The position numbers and the translations under genes are program-made. The notes beneath the pieces are model-generated. The model was not told where the DNA came from and searched no databases. It was given only the letters and a program-made list of their open reading frames with translations. Below are positions 9,526-19,435 of a stretch of DNA of 64,000 nucleotides, piece by piece. The stretch's first letter is position 1; each line of letters begins with the position of its first letter. This stretch comes from Dyadobacter sp. CY323 (GTDB taxonomy: Bacteria; Bacteroidota; Bacteroidia; Cytophagales; Spirosomataceae), in contig NZ_JAJUXH010000009.1 of assembly GCF_021390245.1 (NCBI RefSeq), positions 1 through 64,000 on the forward strand, written 5' to 3'.

Positions 9526-9822
9526 ATGGCGTCTTTCAAAGAACTTATCAATAGCAATAAACCGGTCCTCGTCGACTTTTCTGCGGAATGGTGCGGACCA
9601 TGTAAAATGATGAAACCCATTCTGGAAAAGGTGAAAGCCGATCTGGGAGATACCGCCACGATCATCAAAGTGGATGTGGATAAAAATCAATCCGCCGCGA
9701 GCGCCTATAAAATCCAGGGAGTGCCGACCCTCATAGTTTTCAAACACGGAAAGCCAATGTGGAGGCAATCGGGCGTGGTTCAGGCCGACCAGCTGAAATC
9801 GGTCATTCAAAAGTATATTTAA
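9526..9822 (+). CDS. trxA: Thioredoxin
   Basis: This 98-residue protein has one thioredoxin fold. The redox motif WCGPC lies at residues 22-26 and the cis-proline is in GVPT at residue 67. It lacks a signal peptide, so it acts as a general disulfide reductase in the cytoplasm, recycled by thioredoxin reductase. The length is just below the usual 105-110 residues because the first beta-alpha element is short. It is preceded by 76 bases of non-coding DNA and followed closely by the pentapeptide-repeat gene. Other thioredoxin genes probably exist in the genome, so this need not be the main one. Confidence 0.93.
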   Translation: MASFKELINSNKPVLVDFSAEWCGPCKMMKPILEKVKADLGDTATIIKVDVDKNQSAASAYKIQGVPTLIVFKHGKPMWRQSGVVQADQLKSVIQKYI

Positions 9823-9847
9823 TTTAAATCCCTCCTCGATAGTCCGT

Positions 9848-10411
9848 ATGTTGCGAACAGGCAATTCAGAAGTCATAAAAAGTGTAGATTTTAGCGCCGA
9901 GCCATTGCGTGGTGACCATTTTGAACAAGTCAGTTTTGTACAGTGCACGTTTCAGGATCTTTCAGGAATTGATTTTATTGATTGCGTTTTCCAGGATTGT
10001 AATCTCAGTAATGTCTCGGTCAAGAATTGCAAAATTTCAGATATCGAATTCATTAACTGCAAGTTAACCGGTGTCAATTTTGCAGAAAGTAAAGACTTCG
10101 CATTTGCGGCCAGGTTTGACAACTGCATTCTGGATTATGCGATTTTTGAAAGAAAAAAACTCAACAAAACTTTCTTCACAAACTGTAAAATACACGGTGC
10201 CGATTTCACTGATGCCGACTTGTCCAAATGCAAAATCCACAACTGTGACTTCTGGGACGCTGTTTTCGCCAATACAAACCTTGCCGGGGCAGACTTCTCG
10301 TCCAGCAAAAATTTCACAATCGACCCAACCAGTAACAACATCCGGAAAGCCAAATTTCTATCTTCGGACCTCGCCGGACTTCTTTCAAAATTCGATATAA
10401 TTCTCAAGTAG
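9848..10411 (+). CDS. Pentapeptide repeat protein
   Basis: The 187-residue product consists mostly of five-residue steps with F or L at the centre of each step (for example FQDCNLSNVSVKNCKISD and GADFTDADLSKC), the pattern that folds into a right-handed quadrilateral beta-helix. There is no signal peptide or membrane span. Relatives include Qnr-like gyrase protectors and many uncharacterised proteins, and nothing here selects among them. It starts 26 bases after trxA and may be co-transcribed with it. The fold is sure; the function is unknown. Confidence 0.85.
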   Translation: MLRTGNSEVIKSVDFSAEPLRGDHFEQVSFVQCTFQDLSGIDFIDCVFQDCNLSNVSVKNCKISDIEFINCKLTGVNFAESKDFAFAARFDNCILDYAIFERKKLNKTFFTNCKIHGADFTDADLSKCKIHNCDFWDAVFANTNLAGADFSSSKNFTIDPTSNNIRKAKFLSSDLAGLLSKFDIILK

Positions 10412-10468
10412 AATTTTGAACGACTACACATTTTTCGTTTCTTGACAGGATATTCTTATTAGCGATCT

Positions 10469-11578
10469 ATGCCCGTACAATTGTTTGCCGAGAAGGTTTT
10501 TACCGGAAAAGAAGTTCTTAAAAATCAGCTTATCCAAATCCTGAATGGCAAAATTGCCGCAATGGAATATGCAGAGACAAGTGCCGCGACCACAAAAGTA
10601 GCCAACCTGGCGCCCGGCTTTTTCGATATCCATATCAATGGCGGGGAGAAGTTTCATTTCACCCAAAAAGCAGACGAAGAAACGATTGACGATATTTATC
10701 AGGCCAGCGTAAGTAGCGGTACCGCCTACGTACTGCCTACATTAATCACCTCGCCATTGGATAATATTCTAAAAGGCATCGAGGCTACCCGCAATTACAT
10801 TACAAAAAACCCAGCTGCCGGCGTACCGGGAATGCACCTTGAGGGACCGTTCCTGAATCCAATAAAACGCGGCGCGCATCTGACGGAATATGTAAGAAAA
10901 CCTACCAATGCAGAACTTGAAGAAATCATCAGGTATGGTAAAGATGTAATCAAGCTGATCACGATCGCTCCGGAAATGTTCACAGACGATCAGATTGAAA
11001 TGCTTTTGGAATCTGGAATGATCGTTTCTGCAGGCCATTCCAATGCAACTTACGAGGAAGCGACCCATGCATTTTCTAAGGGTATTAATCTGGTTACCCA
11101 TTTGTACAATGCAATGTCTGCATTCGGTCACCGGCAACCAGGACTTGTGGGGGCAACATTTGATACCGAAACTGTTTATGCGCCAATTATTATCGACGGC
11201 GTACATTGCGATTTTGCAGCTGCGAGCGTAGCGTACAAGATTAAAAAAGACAAGCTTTTCCTGATCTCGGACGCACTTTTTCTGGGAGAAAAAGTGACTG
11301 AATTTAAATGGGATGAATTCGACGCTTCCCTGAAAAACGGTCGCTATACCAACTCAGACGGAAACCTGGCGGGAGCTACCATCTCACTACCCGATGCGGT
11401 TCGCTATGCCGTAGAAAACGTAGGAATACCTTTGCAGGAAGCGATTGAAATGGTCACGATCCGACCAGCTACGGTTATAGGACTTAACAAACAGATCGGT
11501 TGCATTGAGGTGGGTTATCCGGCAGTTTTCACGGCATTCGACGACAATCTCAAAAATTTCGAAGTGATCACCTTATAG
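10469..11578 (+). CDS. nagA: N-acetylglucosamine-6-phosphate deacetylase
   Basis: This 369-residue amidohydrolase-superfamily enzyme removes acetate from GlcNAc-6-phosphate to give glucosamine-6-phosphate. Visible motifs are PGFFDIHINGG near the N-terminus, HLEGPFLNP carrying the metal-binding glutamate, AGHSNA and THLYNAM with metal-binding histidines, and GATISLPDAVRYA in the C-terminal part. It works in amino-sugar catabolism and cell-wall recycling. Its product is the substrate of NagB, encoded far away at 56117-56857 on the other strand. The last sense codon (TTA, 11573-11575) is also the stop codon of the convergent radical SAM gene. Confidence 0.92.
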   Translation: MPVQLFAEKVFTGKEVLKNQLIQILNGKIAAMEYAETSAATTKVANLAPGFFDIHINGGEKFHFTQKADEETIDDIYQASVSSGTAYVLPTLITSPLDNILKGIEATRNYITKNPAAGVPGMHLEGPFLNPIKRGAHLTEYVRKPTNAELEEIIRYGKDVIKLITIAPEMFTDDQIEMLLESGMIVSAGHSNATYEEATHAFSKGINLVTHLYNAMSAFGHRQPGLVGATFDTETVYAPIIIDGVHCDFAAASVAYKIKKDKLFLISDALFLGEKVTEFKWDEFDASLKNGRYTNSDGNLAGATISLPDAVRYAVENVGIPLQEAIEMVTIRPATVIGLNKQIGCIEVGYPAVFTAFDDNLKNFEVITL

Positions 11579-13771
11579 TATCAGCATCCCACTATTTTTA
11601 AGATCGAGCCAGGTTTTGGACTGACTAAACTGATCGAACGCGCCAAGTCCGGCTGATTCAAAGTCTCTTTTAAACTGCTCGAACGGATAAGGTTCCGGAC
11701 TAGAACTCAAAAGCTTTGGAAAAGTCATGACGAGCCACTCTCCTATCACAGGCTCCATCTCGACAGCCCATTCTTTTTTCTTGTCAAAAAATACAAGCTC
11801 CGCAACTTCTACGGTTCTCCTGCCCTGCATTTCCTCGAAAATAGACAGCTCCGGCAAGCTTCCAAGCCAGACTATAACCGCATTCGGACGATTGTTCAAA
11901 TGGCTGGTTTCGCTAATACTGCGTTGAATATAATTGGGTGGGATCGAAGTTGGCGGAACTTTGAAATCGAACCATTTGGAAAGTGGGAAATCCAGGCATA
12001 CCCCGTGCATGAAATTGAATAGCGATTTTCTCAAACCTTCCGCAAAACGGTCATGATCAGCGCCGAGCGGATCGTTATGTTCAAGATCATTGTTCGCAAA
12101 CCTACCAGTATCCGGCCCCAGACGCATTACATCAAACTCTTCCGGATGCAACCCGACCGGACTATGCGCAGTCATGGCGAACCGGTGCCAAAATCCCGAC
12201 TGAACAATTCCAGTCTGAAAAAGCTGCCTGACCATTTCCAGTGAATCAATCGTTTCCTGGGCCGTTTGCGTAGGAAATCCGTACATAAGATAGGCGTGTA
12301 CCATAATGCCCGCCTGCGTAAAACCGTCGGCTACCCGCGCCACCTGCGACACGGTAACGCCTTTTTTCATCTTATCAAGTAGTCTGTCCGAGGCAACTTC
12401 CAATCCTCCGGAAATCGCAATGCAGCCTGAGGCTTTTAATAACAGGCATAAGTCTGGCGTAAAGTTCTTTTCAAAACGGATATTGGTCCACCAAACAACG
12501 GTGATCTTGCGACGTATGATTTCCAATGCCAGATCCCGTAATAATGCGGGCGGTGCCGCCTCGTCTACAAAATGAAACCCGTTTTGCTGCGTCTGGTCGA
12601 TGATTTCTTCAATCCTATCACATAATAACGCCGCAGTCATAGGTTCATATCGACGAATATAATCAAGTGAAATGTCACAAAATGAGCATTTACCCCAGTA
12701 GCAGCCATGAGCCAGCGTCAGCTTGTTCCACCTTCCATCGCTCCAGAGCCGATGCATGGGATTCACGATTTCGATGACGGACAGGTAATCGTGTAAAAGC
12801 AAATCACTATAATCCGGCGTACCGGTATCACGTTGCGGCACATCCTTTTCTCGGGCGCCATTATGATAAATCACTTCTCCGTTCACACGTGAATAAACCC
12901 GTTTCATTTGCGAAATATCCCGGACACCGTCCAGATGTCCGAGTAATGAAAGTAATGGCGCCTCTCCGTCGTCCAGACAAACAAAATCAATGTAATTAAA
13001 AACCCGCGGTTCCTTCAACGAGCGAAGTTCCGTATTCGCGAATCCGCCACCCATCACTACTTTAATGGTAGGATAATGCTTTTTCAAATACTGGCCACAT
13101 TTAAAACCACCGTACAAATTCCCTGGAAACGGTACCGAGATACAAACAAGATCGGGCTGAAAAATTTGAATTTTTTTCTCAAGTATTCTGGTCAATGCCT
13201 CCGTCAAAAGCGTATCCGGAAGTTCTAACGCCTGCTCCATTTCATCAAAGCTCGTCGCCGATCTTCCAAGACGTTCCGCATACCTGCTGAATCCAAAATG
13301 CGGGTCGATTGCTTCCTGGATCAGATCGCCCAGATCTTCGAGGTAAAGTGTCGCCAAATGCCGGGCTTTATCATGAATACCCATGGTACCAAATGCCCAG
13401 TCCATATCTTCCAGCTGCTGAAACCGGCTGGCTTCCGGGAGGTAACTGCGGTCACAAATGCTATGTGCGAGCGTCGGATTCGCATTTTTAAGAAAACGAA
13501 TCACCGGATCTATGGTACTGATGTATTCGTCTTTGAGTGAATAAATGCGGAAACTATTGTCTGTCAGCCCGATATCCGAATTTTCGAGCTCAGAAAACAG
13601 CTTTTTCAATCCCGTCGCAGAAAAGATTTCCAAGATAACTTCGATACCTAAATCAGCTTGATAAGACTCTCTTCCCAGCGTATTCAGAAATCCTTTCAGA
13701 TAAGCTGTGGCTGGGTACGGCGTATTAAGCTGCGTAAAAGGTGGGGTGATTAAGAGTGTTTTCTGCTGCAC
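11573..13771 (-). CDS. B12-binding domain radical SAM protein
   Basis: The protein has 732 residues. A cobalamin-binding-like domain comes first (PDLVCISVPFPGNLYGG and VVMGGGFANTE), then a radical SAM core with the cluster motif CYWGKCSFC (C-x4-C-x2-C, a common variant in this subgroup) and GGLEVASDRLLDKMKKG. The C-terminal 200 residues are not assigned. Enzymes of this class do radical methylation or rearrangement chemistry, but the substrate is unknown. It is divergent from the phosphatase gene at 13906 and convergent with nagA, with which it shares six bases. It is one of two visible cobalamin-linked enzymes, with MetH. Confidence 0.85.
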   Translation of the reverse strand: MQQKTLLITPPFTQLNTPYPATAYLKGFLNTLGRESYQADLGIEVILEIFSATGLKKLFSELENSDIGLTDNSFRIYSLKDEYISTIDPVIRFLKNANPTLAHSICDRSYLPEASRFQQLEDMDWAFGTMGIHDKARHLATLYLEDLGDLIQEAIDPHFGFSRYAERLGRSATSFDEMEQALELPDTLLTEALTRILEKKIQIFQPDLVCISVPFPGNLYGGFKCGQYLKKHYPTIKVVMGGGFANTELRSLKEPRVFNYIDFVCLDDGEAPLLSLLGHLDGVRDISQMKRVYSRVNGEVIYHNGAREKDVPQRDTGTPDYSDLLLHDYLSVIEIVNPMHRLWSDGRWNKLTLAHGCYWGKCSFCDISLDYIRRYEPMTAALLCDRIEEIIDQTQQNGFHFVDEAAPPALLRDLALEIIRRKITVVWWTNIRFEKNFTPDLCLLLKASGCIAISGGLEVASDRLLDKMKKGVTVSQVARVADGFTQAGIMVHAYLMYGFPTQTAQETIDSLEMVRQLFQTGIVQSGFWHRFAMTAHSPVGLHPEEFDVMRLGPDTGRFANNDLEHNDPLGADHDRFAEGLRKSLFNFMHGVCLDFPLSKWFDFKVPPTSIPPNYIQRSISETSHLNNRPNAVIVWLGSLPELSIFEEMQGRRTVEVAELVFFDKKKEWAVEMEPVIGEWLVMTFPKLLSSSPEPYPFEQFKRDFESAGLGAFDQFSQSKTWLDLKNSGMLIL

Positions 13772-13905
13772 GGATCAAGTTTTCTTCTACACAAATTTAG
13801 CTTATTGAAACCGAAACTTAATTTCTATCTGAAACGGTAACAAAGCCGAGTAGCCTTTTTACCCTTGAAAGTGGTATCATTGTAAAGCAACTTTCAAGTC
13901 GACTT

Positions 13906-15306
13906 ATGATATTCCAGTCTCCAAAATACCTCCCAATCACCCTATTCTCCATTTTCTTTACTTGCTCTTTTTGCCAGCTCACTCAGGCGCAAGCGAACAA
14001 AACCTACCTACCATCCACATTCCCGGACCGTGTTATTCTCGGCTACAAAGGCGATCCGGCTACTTCACAGGCTGTAAACTGGCGCACCGATTCCAGTGTG
14101 ACAAACGCCGTTGCCGCGATCCACGAGGCTGATCCGTCGCCGGATTTCCAAGAAAAAGCAACGGTAGTGAAAGCTTTTAGTCAGCCGACCAAACTGGATG
14201 AAAGATCCGTTATTTATCACGAAGTTAATTTTACAGGTTTGAAACCAGCTACCCAATATGTATACCGGGTGGGAAATGGCACACAATGGAGTGAATGGTT
14301 TCACTTTAAAACCGCATCCGACAAGCCTGCACCTCTTTCATTTCTGTATTTTGGGGATGCGCAGAATGACATACGTTCGTTATGGTCGCGAGCGATCCGG
14401 GGGGCCTATTCAAGCTTGCCGAAAGCGAATTTTATGATTCACGCCGGTGATTTGATCAACCGTTCGAATAATGACTATGAATGGGGAGAATGGTTTGAGG
14501 CAGGAGGTTGGGTAAATGGAATGGTGCCAAATCTGGCAACTCCCGGAAACCATGAATATTATCGGGATGGTTTGAAAGAAAAGGTTTCCAAACATTGGCG
14601 GCCACAATTTGCATTACCGGAAAACGGACCGGAGGATTTACTTGAAACCACATATTATATCGATTATCAAGGTAGCAGGTTCATTTTCCTGAATTCAGAG
14701 GAAGCGACTTCAAACCGGGACTCGCGCAATAAGCAAGCCGATTGGTTTGAAAAAGTAGTTTCCAATAACCCAAACCGATGGACCGTAGTAATCCATCACC
14801 ATCCAATTTATTCCACCAAACAAGGCCGGGACAATGACGAATGGAGAGAAAAAATGGAGCCTCTTTACAAAAAATATAAGGTAGATATTGTTCTTCAGGG
14901 CCACGATCACACGTACGCGCGGGGAATTAACATGCCGACCGGGGAAAGCCACAAAAAGCCCGACGGACCGATTTACGTGGTGTCGGTAAGTGGACCTAAA
15001 ATGTACGACCTCGGATTACAAAACTGGATGGACCGCGCCGCGTCCAACACCCAATTGTATCAGGCTATAACTATTGATCAGAACAAACTCTCCTTCAAAG
15101 CATTTACAGTGAATGGCGACCTATATGACGCATTTGATCTTGAAAAAGACCCAAATGGAAGCAATACGCTTGTTGAATTGTCCAATACACTTCAAATGGA
15201 AGAAAGATTGAAATTGCCGGAACGCTACGAGAAAAGCTTTAAGGAAGAACAGTTGAAGGAATACAACGAGCGGTACCAGGAATATAAAAAACGGAAGGGA
15301 ATGTGA
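13906..15306 (+). CDS. Purple acid phosphatase-like metallophosphoesterase, exported
   Basis: This 466-residue protein has an N-terminal signal peptide ending near QAQA (residue 27-30) and a fibronectin-like N-domain with LKPATQYVYRVGNG. The metallophosphoesterase domain has the ordered metal motifs FGDAQND, HAGDLI, GNHEYY, VIHHHPIYS and GHDHTYARG. That arrangement matches purple acid phosphatases with a dinuclear metal centre, although the tyrosine usually found beside the first Asp is not obvious. It would release phosphate from organic phosphates in the periplasm or outside. The C-terminal 60 residues are charged and helical. Confidence 0.87.
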   Translation: MIFQSPKYLPITLFSIFFTCSFCQLTQAQANKTYLPSTFPDRVILGYKGDPATSQAVNWRTDSSVTNAVAAIHEADPSPDFQEKATVVKAFSQPTKLDERSVIYHEVNFTGLKPATQYVYRVGNGTQWSEWFHFKTASDKPAPLSFLYFGDAQNDIRSLWSRAIRGAYSSLPKANFMIHAGDLINRSNNDYEWGEWFEAGGWVNGMVPNLATPGNHEYYRDGLKEKVSKHWRPQFALPENGPEDLLETTYYIDYQGSRFIFLNSEEATSNRDSRNKQADWFEKVVSNNPNRWTVVIHHHPIYSTKQGRDNDEWREKMEPLYKKYKVDIVLQGHDHTYARGINMPTGESHKKPDGPIYVVSVSGPKMYDLGLQNWMDRAASNTQLYQAITIDQNKLSFKAFTVNGDLYDAFDLEKDPNGSNTLVELSNTLQMEERLKLPERYEKSFKEEQLKEYNERYQEYKKRKGM

Positions 15307-15309
15307 GAC

Positions 15310-15340
15310 GACTTGCCAAGTCTTGAAGACTTGGCAAGTC
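15310..15340. terminator. Perfect inverted repeat, likely bidirectional terminator
   Basis: Two perfect 15-base arms (15310-15324 and 15326-15340) are separated by one base; in practice this is a 13-base stem with loop TTGAA. It lies four bases after the phosphatase stop and ten bases before the end of the convergent ThuA gene. The downstream TCGTTTT on the plus strand supports termination. The unit GACTTGCCAAGTC looks like a dispersed intergenic hairpin rather than a unique terminator. Confidence 0.75.
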
Positions 15341-15350
15341 TCGTTTTAAT

Positions 15351-16130
15351 TTATTCCCCTGCAGCCCAGAAAATCGCATTGGCAAACAGCCTCTTGTACT
15401 CCGCACTTTCGAATAAAACCGGAGAATGTCCCATGAAAATGTAGACATTCTTCGCTTTCACTTTCGGATTTGACCAAATAACCGGATGATCGCCCATTTT
15501 GATCTTCGAATCAGGTAAATACGTCGACTCATCCACGCTTGCGATCACATGCACATTTGGTCTCGGGCTTTTATCATAAATGTACCACTCCTCTTTTTTA
15601 ACCAGAAAAGATGCCGACACTCCTTTCATAACCGGATGTTTCATGTCCTCCGCTTTTACAGTCGCCGCAGCGAAATCGGCAATGTAATTTTTGTAACGAA
15701 TACCCCCCATAAACTCTGAAAACCAGGGCCAGATTTTATATCCATCAAATTCTCCCAGTAAAGTCGCGTGATGAAATCCGATCCAGCCGCCTTTTCCTTC
15801 TGCAATGTATTTTTCAAAAGCAGCAATAGCTTCCGGTTTCCAGGCATATGGCACATAATCAAGCTGAATGATCAGCTGGTAATTTGAAAGATAGTGTTCA
15901 TTAATCGGATCAGTTTTATCAATGTAGTCAATCGAAAAATTGCTTTTGGCGGCAAGTGAATCCAGCCAGATCCGCGCCGCTTTTGAGTAGGCAATGTGAT
16001 GTCCGCCCGGCTCAGCCATTGCCAAAACGCGGAATGCGGGTGATTTTGATTGACCAAAACAAGTAGCGCCTGATAACGTCAGGAATACGACCAGTATACA
16101 AATCGGGGATTTCCGAAACAGGTTCTTCAT
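15351..16130 (-). CDS. ThuA domain protein, exported
   Basis: The protein has 259 residues with an N-terminal signal peptide ending near TCFGQS (about residue 27). The rest is a ThuA-like glutamine-amidotransferase-type fold: FRVLAMAEPGGHHIAYSKAA at the start, IAEGKGGWIGFHHA in the middle and KNVYIFMGHSP near the end. ThuA proteins are linked to trehalose and other sugar use, and many Bacteroidota copies are secreted with unknown function. It follows the CocE-type hydrolase gene on the same strand after about 33 bases, so they may be co-transcribed. Confidence 0.83.
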   Translation of the reverse strand: MKNLFRKSPICILVVFLTLSGATCFGQSKSPAFRVLAMAEPGGHHIAYSKAARIWLDSLAAKSNFSIDYIDKTDPINEHYLSNYQLIIQLDYVPYAWKPEAIAAFEKYIAEGKGGWIGFHHATLLGEFDGYKIWPWFSEFMGGIRYKNYIADFAAATVKAEDMKHPVMKGVSASFLVKKEEWYIYDKSPRPNVHVIASVDESTYLPDSKIKMGDHPVIWSNPKVKAKNVYIFMGHSPVLFESAEYKRLFANAIFWAAGE

Positions 16131-16163
16131 TATTTACCAGTTGCTTACAGTTAACTCCGGGTA

Positions 16164-18038
16164 CTATTTCAGCACCGGTAAAAGAATATGGCTGCTATTT
16201 TTTGCATCGTGGTGAATGGTAATTTTCGACTTTTGGAAATCCGACTCATTTGCCTCAAAAATGTTCAGAAATTTCTGTGGATTTCTGTCTACCAATGGAA
16301 ACCAGCTGCTTTGAACCTGCACCATTACCCGATGCCCCTTTTTGAAAGTATGCGCCACTTCATTCAACTTCACGGTTACTTTTTCGATTTTGTCCTTTAC
16401 AAAAGGCTCAGGTTTTGAAAAGCTGTTCCGAAACTTCCCACGCAGTACTTCCGCCCGAACCATCTGCTGATAACCAGCCATTTGAACCGGCCGCTCACCT
16501 TCTTTGGCGGCAGGTACTGTGCTATTTGCCGGCCAAACGTCGATCACTTTTACAATAAAATCCGCATCAGACCCGGTCATCGAAACCATCAGGTTTGCTA
16601 CAATTTCGCCAGTCAGCGTAAGATCTTCGGTCAGGGAATCGGATTGAAAACTCAGCACATCCGGTCTGCGGGATGCAAAACGCTGATCTTCGGCCATGTA
16701 CTCGTTATTTCTTTGTCTGCCGATCACATTGGTGTACGGTACAGGTTTCGCCGGGTCACTTTCGTACTCGGATACACTTCTTACAGAGGTTGGTTTCGAG
16801 ACCGACAATTTCCCTTTTAAGTCAAAATAATATGCGGTTGGCTGGCTGTTTTTTGGAGGCCAGACTTCATAGTTCTTCCATTGATTGGTACCAGTTTCAA
16901 AAATAGTGGCCTCGGACTGTTTGAAATCTCCTTTTCCTTTGAGGTAAAAATTGAAAAACTTAGTCTCGATTTCCTCCTGATAATATTTGTTTACGTCGCC
17001 GCCGAACTGGTATTGCGCAAACGATTTCCACGTTGACGCAGCCCATCCCCCATGCGTCCAGGGACCCATTACCAGCCTGTTATTATTACCCGGAGTTTGT
17101 TTCTCAATCGCGGCATACGTTTTCAATGCGCCATACAGATCTTCAGCATCAAACCAGCCTCCCACTACCAAAACGGCCGGTTTTATATTTTTCAAATGGC
17201 TTTTGATATTTCTCGATTGCCAGAAATCATCGTAAACCGGATGTGCAACCGTTTGCCGCCAGATGCTTTTTTCATCGGCAAAGTAAGGTGCCGCATTTGC
17301 TTTTTTCAATGGCCCAAAATCCAGGAAGTACTCGTAAGCGTCACTGAAGCTGGCCTGAAAATGACTTTTATAATTTTGTCCATCCTCACTTTTCGGACCA
17401 TCAAATCCGCTGTAAAACCCAAAGTTATCCATGAGAAAAAAAGCGCCGTTATGATAACAATCGTCACCGATGAATTCATCGGACATCGGGGCTTGCGGAG
17501 AAACTGCAACCAGCGCAGGATGTGCGTTGGGCAATGCAGCCGATGAATAATAGCCTGGAAATGAGATACCTGACTGACCTACTTTACCATTGTTTTTTGT
17601 GTTTTTCAAAAGCCATTCGAGCGTATCATACGTATCGCTGGATTCGTCCACATCTTTATTGCTTTTCTTATTTGCGATCGCCGGAGTCATTTCACGAAAA
17701 TCACCCTCACTTTTATACCGTCCCCGCGCATCCTGATAAACAAAAATGTACTTTTCCCGCATCAAAAATGCATTTGGCCCGAGACTTCTGCGGTAGTTAT
17801 TCGCACCGTACGGACGTATCGAATACGGCGTCCGCTGCATGATGATCGGGTAAGTCTGGGAAGAATCTTTTGGAGAATAAATGGCAGTGAAAAGCTTCAC
17901 GCCGTCACGCATGGTAATGTAAACTTCTGTTTTCTTGTAGTTACTTCGAACAAAACCAGTGTCTGGAACCGCCGTACTTTGTGCATTGGAGGTAAAGGAA
18001 ATCAGCAAAAGGAAGAAGAACGGGAAACTTATTTTCAT
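16164..18038 (-). CDS. CocE/NonD family hydrolase (X-Pro dipeptidyl-peptidase S15-like), exported
   Basis: This 624-residue protein has a signal peptide ending near SNAQS (residue 18-21) and an alpha/beta-hydrolase domain. The nucleophile serine is in GQSGISFPGYY, the acid is probably the Asp of GGWFDAEDLYGA, and the histidine is in GPWTHGGW, giving the CocE order Ser-Asp-His. The C-terminal part (from about residue 480, DLTLTGEIVANLMVS) is the jelly-roll domain of S15/CocE enzymes. Members cleave acyl, ester or X-Pro peptide bonds; the substrate here is not known. Location is periplasmic or extracellular. Confidence 0.87.
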   Translation of the reverse strand: MKISFPFFFLLLISFTSNAQSTAVPDTGFVRSNYKKTEVYITMRDGVKLFTAIYSPKDSSQTYPIIMQRTPYSIRPYGANNYRRSLGPNAFLMREKYIFVYQDARGRYKSEGDFREMTPAIANKKSNKDVDESSDTYDTLEWLLKNTKNNGKVGQSGISFPGYYSSAALPNAHPALVAVSPQAPMSDEFIGDDCYHNGAFFLMDNFGFYSGFDGPKSEDGQNYKSHFQASFSDAYEYFLDFGPLKKANAAPYFADEKSIWRQTVAHPVYDDFWQSRNIKSHLKNIKPAVLVVGGWFDAEDLYGALKTYAAIEKQTPGNNNRLVMGPWTHGGWAASTWKSFAQYQFGGDVNKYYQEEIETKFFNFYLKGKGDFKQSEATIFETGTNQWKNYEVWPPKNSQPTAYYFDLKGKLSVSKPTSVRSVSEYESDPAKPVPYTNVIGRQRNNEYMAEDQRFASRRPDVLSFQSDSLTEDLTLTGEIVANLMVSMTGSDADFIVKVIDVWPANSTVPAAKEGERPVQMAGYQQMVRAEVLRGKFRNSFSKPEPFVKDKIEKVTVKLNEVAHTFKKGHRVMVQVQSSWFPLVDRNPQKFLNIFEANESDFQKSKITIHHDAKNSSHILLPVLK

Positions 18039-18105
18039 AATGGACCAGATGTAGAGTAACGTTTCTGATCAAAAATAAGGAAGAAATAATTGTTTCCGAT
18101 TGGTA

Positions 18106-19282
18106 CTAGAAAGCAAATTTGGCAGGCGTAGCGGCAGGGATAACGATCAGCAAGTCGTAACCTTCCAGGATCTGTGTCATTCTCTTACTTTCAACGCGTA
18201 TTTTGGATTTTACAATTTTCGAATTTAATGCAGCGAGATCGAAACATTGCCAGTTCGGGCCACTGTTAATGTCAAAGATTGGCTTCAAAGTTTTCAGTTC
18301 GTTACCCCCCGCATCGATTGGCGAATCCGGAAAGCCTTTGAATGGAGAAGCCTGAAAACCCGACTTGGCGATGATCATGATATGAAAAGATTGTTGAAAC
18401 TTACTATCCGCAACATTGTGGATGAGATTGCCGATGTCGTAAATGTCGAGTAAGCTCTCACCTTTCGGCAAATGCACTGAGCCATATTTGAACAAGCTCT
18501 TTTTATTCTCCCACTCCCCATATTTTTCCATAAGCTGAGATTTAATAAGCTGGATTCTCAGGTGATGGTTTTGTTGCTTATAAATCCGGGCTGTAAGTTT
18601 TAGTTTATCGATAATCTCCGTTTCCCCGGCACTTAAATCCATCGACGAAAGAATGGCAAGTCTTTTTTCGAAGTCAGGAGTCAGCATGTAAAATGGCTTG
18701 CTGGGATCTTTCAGAAAGTTTTCAAAATGTGTTTTTGACTGATTTTCAATATCCTGATAAACGGACGCTGCGGCCATTCTTAGTGATTAGTTTCAATTCA
18801 CTGCATATCAACCGGTCAGCGACCACCAGGATCTGATCAATTCCATAGACATCGGTATTTGCGGCTGCGACTTGTTTCAGGAGATCCAGTTCAGGTTTCA
18901 TGGCAAAAAAAGAAAACGAATTTCCATAGTCAGAAACGAATTTTGCCAGCTCCGGCTCAGACATTTCACTGATTTTCGACTCGATGATTTTTGCGGAAAA
19001 TGGATCCGTTTCGCAGAAGAAATTGTCAAATTTCACATGATTAAGCAAAGCCGAGCAAAACATAGGAACCTCATTCATCAAATGATCCTCGCCGATCAAT
19101 ATGTAATTTGGCTTCATTGTTTTTTCCAGAATGTAGTCCCAACCCTGCCCCGCAAATGAGTTGTTTTGAGGAAGAAAAGTTTTCATATACTCTTTGGAGA
19201 GCTCCGTAATAAGACTATCCTGAGCAGAAACAGAAATGACAGAGGCGGCCAGAAAATACAGCAAGCAAATCGTTTTTTTCAT
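18106..19282 (-). pseudogene. Exported Tiki/EreA-like protein, split by a one-base frameshift
   Basis: Two overlapping minus-strand frames form one protein. The first (from ATG at 19282) has a signal peptide MKKTICLLYFLAASV and the segment YILIGEDHLMNEVP, which resembles the GExH-type motif of the TraB/ChaN/EreA (Tiki-like) superfamily. It runs to ELKLITKN and then becomes nonsense. The second resumes as AAASVYQDIENQSK and runs to 18106. Removing one G from the GG pair near 18771-18774 restores a continuous protein of about 390 residues. This is either a real inactivating insertion or a sequencing error. The superfamily call is tentative. Confidence 0.6.
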
Positions 19283-19435
19283 GATATTTAGAGAAAGAAG
19301 TCTCATAAATAGGTAAGATTTACCATCGATCACAAGATTTAGTTAGCGGTCGGAACTTTTCACTTACTTATCGGTTGCATTGATTTGAGGGGTCGAGTTT
19401 TGTGACTAAGACGACTCCATAGATGTAAAAATTAA

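Noticed and set aside
9484..9948. Minus-strand open frame opposite thioredoxin
   Set aside because: It covers trxA in antisense; trxA has a full set of motifs.
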